A DNA stretch of 20,234 bases from the NCBI GenBank assembly GCA_025529335.1, contig JAMYHX010000635.1, forward strand, positions 1-20,234, in the 5' to 3' direction. The translations under genes were made by a program, and so were the position numbers. Shown here one piece after another: positions 16,626 through 20,234 of the stretch. How positions within the stretch are numbered: position 1 is the first letter of the stretch; every line of letters starts with the position of its first letter. Source of the DNA: Rhizopus sp. PT2906. Taxonomy: Eukaryota > Mucoromycota > Mucoromycetes > Mucorales > Rhizopodaceae. The notes beneath the pieces are model-generated. The model had not been told where the DNA came from, ran no database searches, and saw only the letters and a list, made by a program, of their open reading frames with translations.

Positions 16626-17852
16626 ATGACTGAATCTGCCAAGTTAGAGCCAGACTATATTGAGATTTCGAAACAAGGGTCAATTCATAACGAAAATCCC
16701 GAAGTAAAGCTTTTGGTCATTGACTGGGTGAACACAGTGTTTTCACGAAGACAAGCCAAAACCTATTTTGCAAGACCTTACTTCGATACGTTCCTTGAAT
16801 ACATTTGTCAGCAATTTGAAGTCATCATTTGGAGTTCGGCAACTGGCAATGTATTTAAAGCCATGTGTAAACAGTTTCCAAAAGTGCTTAAAATCTATGA
16901 TGGTCAATATAATCCGTCTGGAACTATTTTAAGTGAAGGACGTAGTTGTACAATAAAGGATCTAAAGTTTATCTGGTCAAGTGCCCATTACGATGCAACC
17001 AATACCGTCTTGATCACAGACAATCCAGCAGTTGTGCCTCGTCAGCCATATAATGTTATTAGAGTGTCAGCTTATGACAGTATGTCAAATAATGGTGACA
17101 ATACTTTACTGAAGCTGATCAAATACCTGACTTATCTTCGTCACCAATCAAATGTTGTCAACTACATTATGAATTTCCCCTTTGATGAAAAACGCGACTG
17201 GAATATCGTATCTGATCCTGCGCGTGATAGAATGTTGACTCAGTTCACTAAAAATGGTGATCCTGTAACTAATAAACAAAAGCAAAAGAAAGAAAACAAA
17301 GCTCAAAAGAAAGCGAATCAATCACAACAACAAGTAAATAGCAAGACACAAACAAATAATGCACAACCACAAGAAACGAGTTGTAAAGTAAAAAAAAGGG
17401 GAGCAGATTCTGATCCTGGACCGAATAAAAAATTAAAGTCTCCATCAGGAACAGATATAAAGGCTGCACAAGTAGGGCAAACTAGTAGTAATACAGCCAA
17501 TGTCTCTCAAAAAGTAAAACAAGAGCAGCAAAAGAGAGAAGAGCAAAGGAGAAGAGAAGACCAGAAAAGAAGAGAAGATCAAAGGAGAAGAGAAGAACAG
17601 AAGAAGAAAGATGAGCAGAGAAGAAGAGAGGAACAAAAGAAGGCAGATCAGAGAAGACGAGAAGAACAAAGAAAGAAAGAACAGAAACAAAAGGAGAGAC
17701 AGAATAAACAAAATGATACACATGAAGCGGATGGTATGAACTATGAACGATCACCGTTAATTAGTCAAAGGGAGCTAAAAGAGATAGTGGACAAGTTTAC
17801 AGAGTCCATTTGTGCCGAGATTGCAGCTATGGATGCTCGGAACATTATGTAA
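16626..17852 (+). CDS. FCP1/NIF-like HAD domain protein with a degenerate active site and a long charged helix
   Basis: A single 408-aa exon. Residues 28-190 have the FCP1/SCP (NIF) fold pattern: LLVIDWVNTVFSR, a RPYFDTFLEYI block, VIIWSSATGNV, and NTVLITDNPAVV. The catalytic DxDxT motif should read Asp-x-Asp-x-Thr; here D33-W-V35-N-T37 keeps the first Asp (nucleophile) and Thr but has Val in place of the second Asp (acid/base). The later LIDD motif reads LITD. Phosphatase activity is therefore doubtful; a protein-binding role is possible. Residues ~212-290 are basic, Gln/Asn-rich and disordered. About 290-362 is a repeat of R/K-E-E-Q-R/K units that could form a single alpha helix. A short helical end follows. 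I recall fungal relatives with DxNGT here, so relaxed motifs may be common in this branch. Confidence 0.75.
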   Translation: MTESAKLEPDYIEISKQGSIHNENPEVKLLVIDWVNTVFSRRQAKTYFARPYFDTFLEYICQQFEVIIWSSATGNVFKAMCKQFPKVLKIYDGQYNPSGTILSEGRSCTIKDLKFIWSSAHYDATNTVLITDNPAVVPRQPYNVIRVSAYDSMSNNGDNTLLKLIKYLTYLRHQSNVVNYIMNFPFDEKRDWNIVSDPARDRMLTQFTKNGDPVTNKQKQKKENKAQKKANQSQQQVNSKTQTNNAQPQETSCKVKKRGADSDPGPNKKLKSPSGTDIKAAQVGQTSSNTANVSQKVKQEQQKREEQRRREDQKRREDQRRREEQKKKDEQRRREEQKKADQRRREEQRKKEQKQKERQNKQNDTHEADGMNYERSPLISQRELKEIVDKFTESICAEIAAMDARNIM

Positions 17853-17860
17853 TATACCAT

Positions 17861-17880
17861 GATTTTTTATTATAAAAATC
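17861..17880. terminator. AT-rich inverted repeat between two convergent genes
   Basis: GATTTTT-TATTAT-AAAAATC is a perfect 7-bp dyad within the 47 bp separating the stops of the FCP1-like and GSK3 genes. On the minus strand it contains AATAAA, about 30 bases past the GSK3 stop. It may be a shared bidirectional 3'-end element; this is inferred from position. Confidence 0.4.
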
Positions 17881-17899
17881 AAGAAACTTTGTATGTATT

Positions 17900-19361
17900 T
17901 TAATCGACTATGTTTAAACGTAAATCCTTTAACGGAATGGGAATAAAATTATCGATATCTATTCCAGACTGTAATAGGTTCTCTTTACAATATGCTGGCA
18001 CTAGCTTATGTATCAGATCAGGTCTTACAGAGAGCTCTAATAATAGACGAGTATAAGAAGAAGTTGCTTTTTTTTTATCCTTCTTACCTTCTCTGGTAAA
18101 ATTAAACAATTCGGGTAAATCACGTCCATTTGCCATTTTTGTTTCTGGATTACGAAGCTCATCAAAGAATGGATGAACCATGGCCTCACTTGCAGTCAAT
18201 CTTTTTCTAGGATCATATTGAAGAATGTGTGATAATAAATCAATTGCTTCGGGTGGTGTTCTTGATCTAAAGACCTATATATATATATATATATGTATAA
18301 TCACTATAGTTTAATGACCGATGTTTTGATATTTTGATCAAATCTACCTTTGCCAAGGGATGAGGCTTAATGATAGGAAATTTGTGTTCCGTATAATTTG
18401 GATTCATGATCAAGACTTCTTCCTTTGTTGGTGTTCCCAACACTTTGATGATCTCCACCAGCTGATCTATTCCACTCTCGCCCGGGAACAAGGGTTGACC
18501 CAACAACAGTTCACCCATCACACAACCAGCGGACCATATATCTATACTGTAAGTATAATGACAGGCACCAAAAATTAATTCAGGGGCTCTGTAATAGCGT
18601 GAGCAAATGTAAGCTACATTTGTTCCTCCTTCTACAAGTACTTTGGCACTACCAAAATCACATAATTTCAATTCACCTGTGATAGGATGCACAAGGAGAT
18701 TTTGTGGTTTAATATCCCTATGACAAACACCCAAGGTATGAGAGTATGCAAGTGAACGAAATAGTTGATACATGTATAATTTGACGATCAACATGGGCAC
18801 TGTTTGCTTTAATTTGGTATAGTGTCTGCATACGCGATATACTGTTTCTGGTACATATTCCATCACCAAATTGAGATAAACTTCATCCTTCTATCATCAG
18901 ATTAAATACACTGTACACTTTCTTTTCCCTGATCCCTGACCTTGCTGTCACCCTGAGTATAAAAATAGGCTTTGAGTCCACAAATATTTGGATGATGCAT
19001 CAATCGCATTATCTCTAATTCTCGATTCTATTGTCTAAAGTTCTTAATATATGTGTCTATATGTTATTATTTCGCTAACCTTGAATCGTTTATCTTGTAG
19101 TACTTTTTTGATAGCAGCATCTTCACTGTTGTGAGATAATTTGATATGATATACAACACCAAACGAGCCATTGCCAATCACCTTTTGATGTGTATACTGC
19201 AATTGCATATTATGTCCACTCATTCCATCTTTTGCTGGTACACGTATTGTCCTAAAGGAATCAAAGGCATCACTCACTTTGAAAAGCATTAGTTTCTTTT
19301 TTACTGCGTCATGTTTAGCTTCCTTATTACCCGAAAATTTGAAATGGCTTAAAGCAGACAT
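17900..19361 (-). CDS. GSK3: Glycogen synthase kinase 3 (GSK3/Shaggy) family protein kinase
   Basis: Four exons (19361-19080, 19027-18941, 18890-18348, 18274-17900), all joined in phase 0, give 428 aa; introns are 52, 50 and 73 nt. Kinase features: glycine loop IGNGSFGVVY (62-71), ATP-binding K85 in AAIKKVLQDKRFK, NRE (R96, primed-substrate pocket), HRDIKPQN with catalytic D182, DFGSAK from D201, and the activating Tyr217 in AYICSRYYRAPELIFGA. The C-lobe has the GSK3-specific ESGIDQLVEIIKVLGTP and MNPNYTEHKFP. The N-terminus (1-55) lacks an obvious Ser9-type inhibitory site. GSK3 kinases phosphorylate pre-primed Ser/Thr substrates in signalling, morphogenesis and stress responses. The transcript start lies 94 bp from that of GDA1, head to head. 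Confidence 0.93.
18276..18294. repeat. (TA)n tract inside GSK3 intron 3
   Basis: Alternating TA adjoining the 3' splice site of intron 3 (18275-18347); on the minus strand the acceptor reads ATATATAG. Confidence 0.75.
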
Positions 19362-19455
19362 TTTAAAGTTTATGAAAAAGAAAAGAGGGAAATAAAGAAA
19401 TTTAAGCCAAAATTTAAATATATTTTCTTTCTTTTTTTTCCCTTTAGACAAGAAG
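19362..19455. promoter_or_regulatory. Compact bidirectional promoter of GSK3 and GDA1
   Basis: Only 94 bp separate the two opposing ATG codons. The sequence is A/T- and pyrimidine-rich with no clear TATA box in either direction. The overlap of both 5' UTRs and core promoters is inferred from the spacing. Confidence 0.55.
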
Positions 19456-20234
19456 ATGATTGCCACTTCAATAAAGACCAAGAAAAGTCTTTTTTGGAAG
19501 TGCGGTTTAGTCGCTCTCTTTATTATATTGTTCCTTTGGTTATTATACAATCCTTCATCATCATCATCATCTGTCTTATCAACTGAAAAAAACGGTAAAT
19601 AACACAAACAAACAAACAAAAAAAAAAGATACTGATCTGTTCTATAGAATCAATCATAGAACAACCTATAGAACAAACAACTCAATGTTTAGCAACAAAG
19701 GATGGTCAAGCTTCAACAAAGTATGCCATCATGATTGATGCTGGCTCATCTGGTTCAAGAGTTCATGTTTACAAATTCAGCATATGTAATGAACCAATTT
19801 TGGAGAATGAAGTATTCCATATGCTAAAGCCTGGTCTATCCAGCTTTCAGGATGATCCTGAAGCAGCAGCAGCATCCTTGAATGAATTATTAGATATTGC
19901 AGTCAAGAGCGTGCCTCAAGAGGACCAACGCTGTACACCTATCGCCGTCAAGGCAACAGCAGGACTTCGTCTTTTAGGCACTGAAAAGAGCGAGGCTATC
20001 CTTCAGGCTGTACGTAGACGTCTAGAGGCATATCCATTCCCGATAGCAGGAGACAATGGAGTTGAAATTATGGATGGCAAAGATGAAGGCGTCTATGCAT
20101 GGATCACTGTCAACTTTTTGTTGGACAAATTGAAAAAGGATGGACAATCAGCTGCTATCTTTGACTTGGGCGGTGCATCCACTCAGATCGTATTTGAGCC
20201 CACGTTTGCTTCCTCAGCCACTATGGCTGAAGGA
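19456..20234 (+). CDS. GDA1: Golgi guanosine-diphosphatase, GDA1/CD39 family (partial, runs off the window)
   Basis: Exon 1 (19456-19594) and exon 2 (from 19648) are joined by a 53-nt intron; 242 residues are visible and the frame is open at the right edge. Residues 14-29 (CGLVALFIILFLWLLY) are a type II signal anchor, followed by a Ser-rich stem encoded partly by a TCA repeat. Apyrase conserved regions are present in order: ACR1 DAGSSGSRVH (77-86), ACR2 KATAGLRLL (148-156), ACR3 DGKDEGVYAWITVN with the likely catalytic base E193, and ACR4 DLGGASTQ (219-226). The lumenal enzyme converts GDP to GMP, which is exchanged for cytosolic GDP-mannose and sustains Golgi mannosylation. The single N-terminal anchor and stem fit yeast Gda1 best; a related Ynd1-type apyrase would have a different topology. 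Confidence 0.92.

Noticed and set aside
17269..17754. Minus-strand Leu/Ser/Phe-rich ORFs opposite the FCP1-like gene
   Set aside because: Reverse reading of the purine-rich R/E/Q repeat; low-complexity artefacts.

Overview
This is nuclear DNA from a fungus, most likely an early-diverging one of the order Mucorales (Rhizopus/Mucor type). It is AT-rich, with introns of about 50-76 nt, GT(A/T)AG(T)-like donors and long pyrimidine or A/T tracts at gene borders. It encodes standard fungal proteins: Def1, a mitochondrial uL2, a Sec2-type Rab GEF, GSK3 and Gda1. No tRNA, rRNA, CRISPR array or intact transposon was recognised.

Positions 1-4372 form a gene-poor accessory region. It holds three same-strand copies of one protein family in different states of decay: a C-terminal tail at 3-101, a frameshifted N-terminal fragment at 635-900, and a longer copy ending at 2315. 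The family carries a PD...E-x-K signature like that of PD-(D/E)XK nucleases. It is followed by a decayed reading-frame chain (2518-2850) and a possible Tc1/mariner transposase helix-turn-helix remnant (3707-3902).

Positions 4373-9584 are a compact plus-strand run: a membrane-anchored J-domain protein, an unrecognised disordered nuclear-type protein, DEF1 (four exons) and a NIPA-type Mg2+ transporter (three exons), with gaps as small as 61 bp. Positions 9617-13175 run on the minus strand: an unknown 99-aa protein, mitochondrial ribosomal protein uL2m, and a concentrative nucleoside transporter with its N-terminal exon. From 13176 to 14859 there are only two weak short hydrophobic ORFs.

Positions 14860-20234 contain two head-to-head pairs: SEC2-like (minus) with an FCP1/NIF-like protein (plus), and GSK3 (minus, four exons) with GDA1 (plus, running off the right edge). 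The FCP1-like protein has lost a catalytic Asp and has a long R/E/Q/K helix. GSK3 and GDA1 start codons are only 94 bp apart.

The genes do not form one pathway. They touch nucleic-acid turnover (Def1), secretion and Golgi glycosylation (Sec2, Gda1), transport (NIPA, CNT), mitochondrial translation (uL2m) and signalling (GSK3). The most novel material is the decaying nuclease-like array at the left, the degenerate HAD phosphatase, and a Def1 protein with a motif resembling animal UBAP2/Lingerer.
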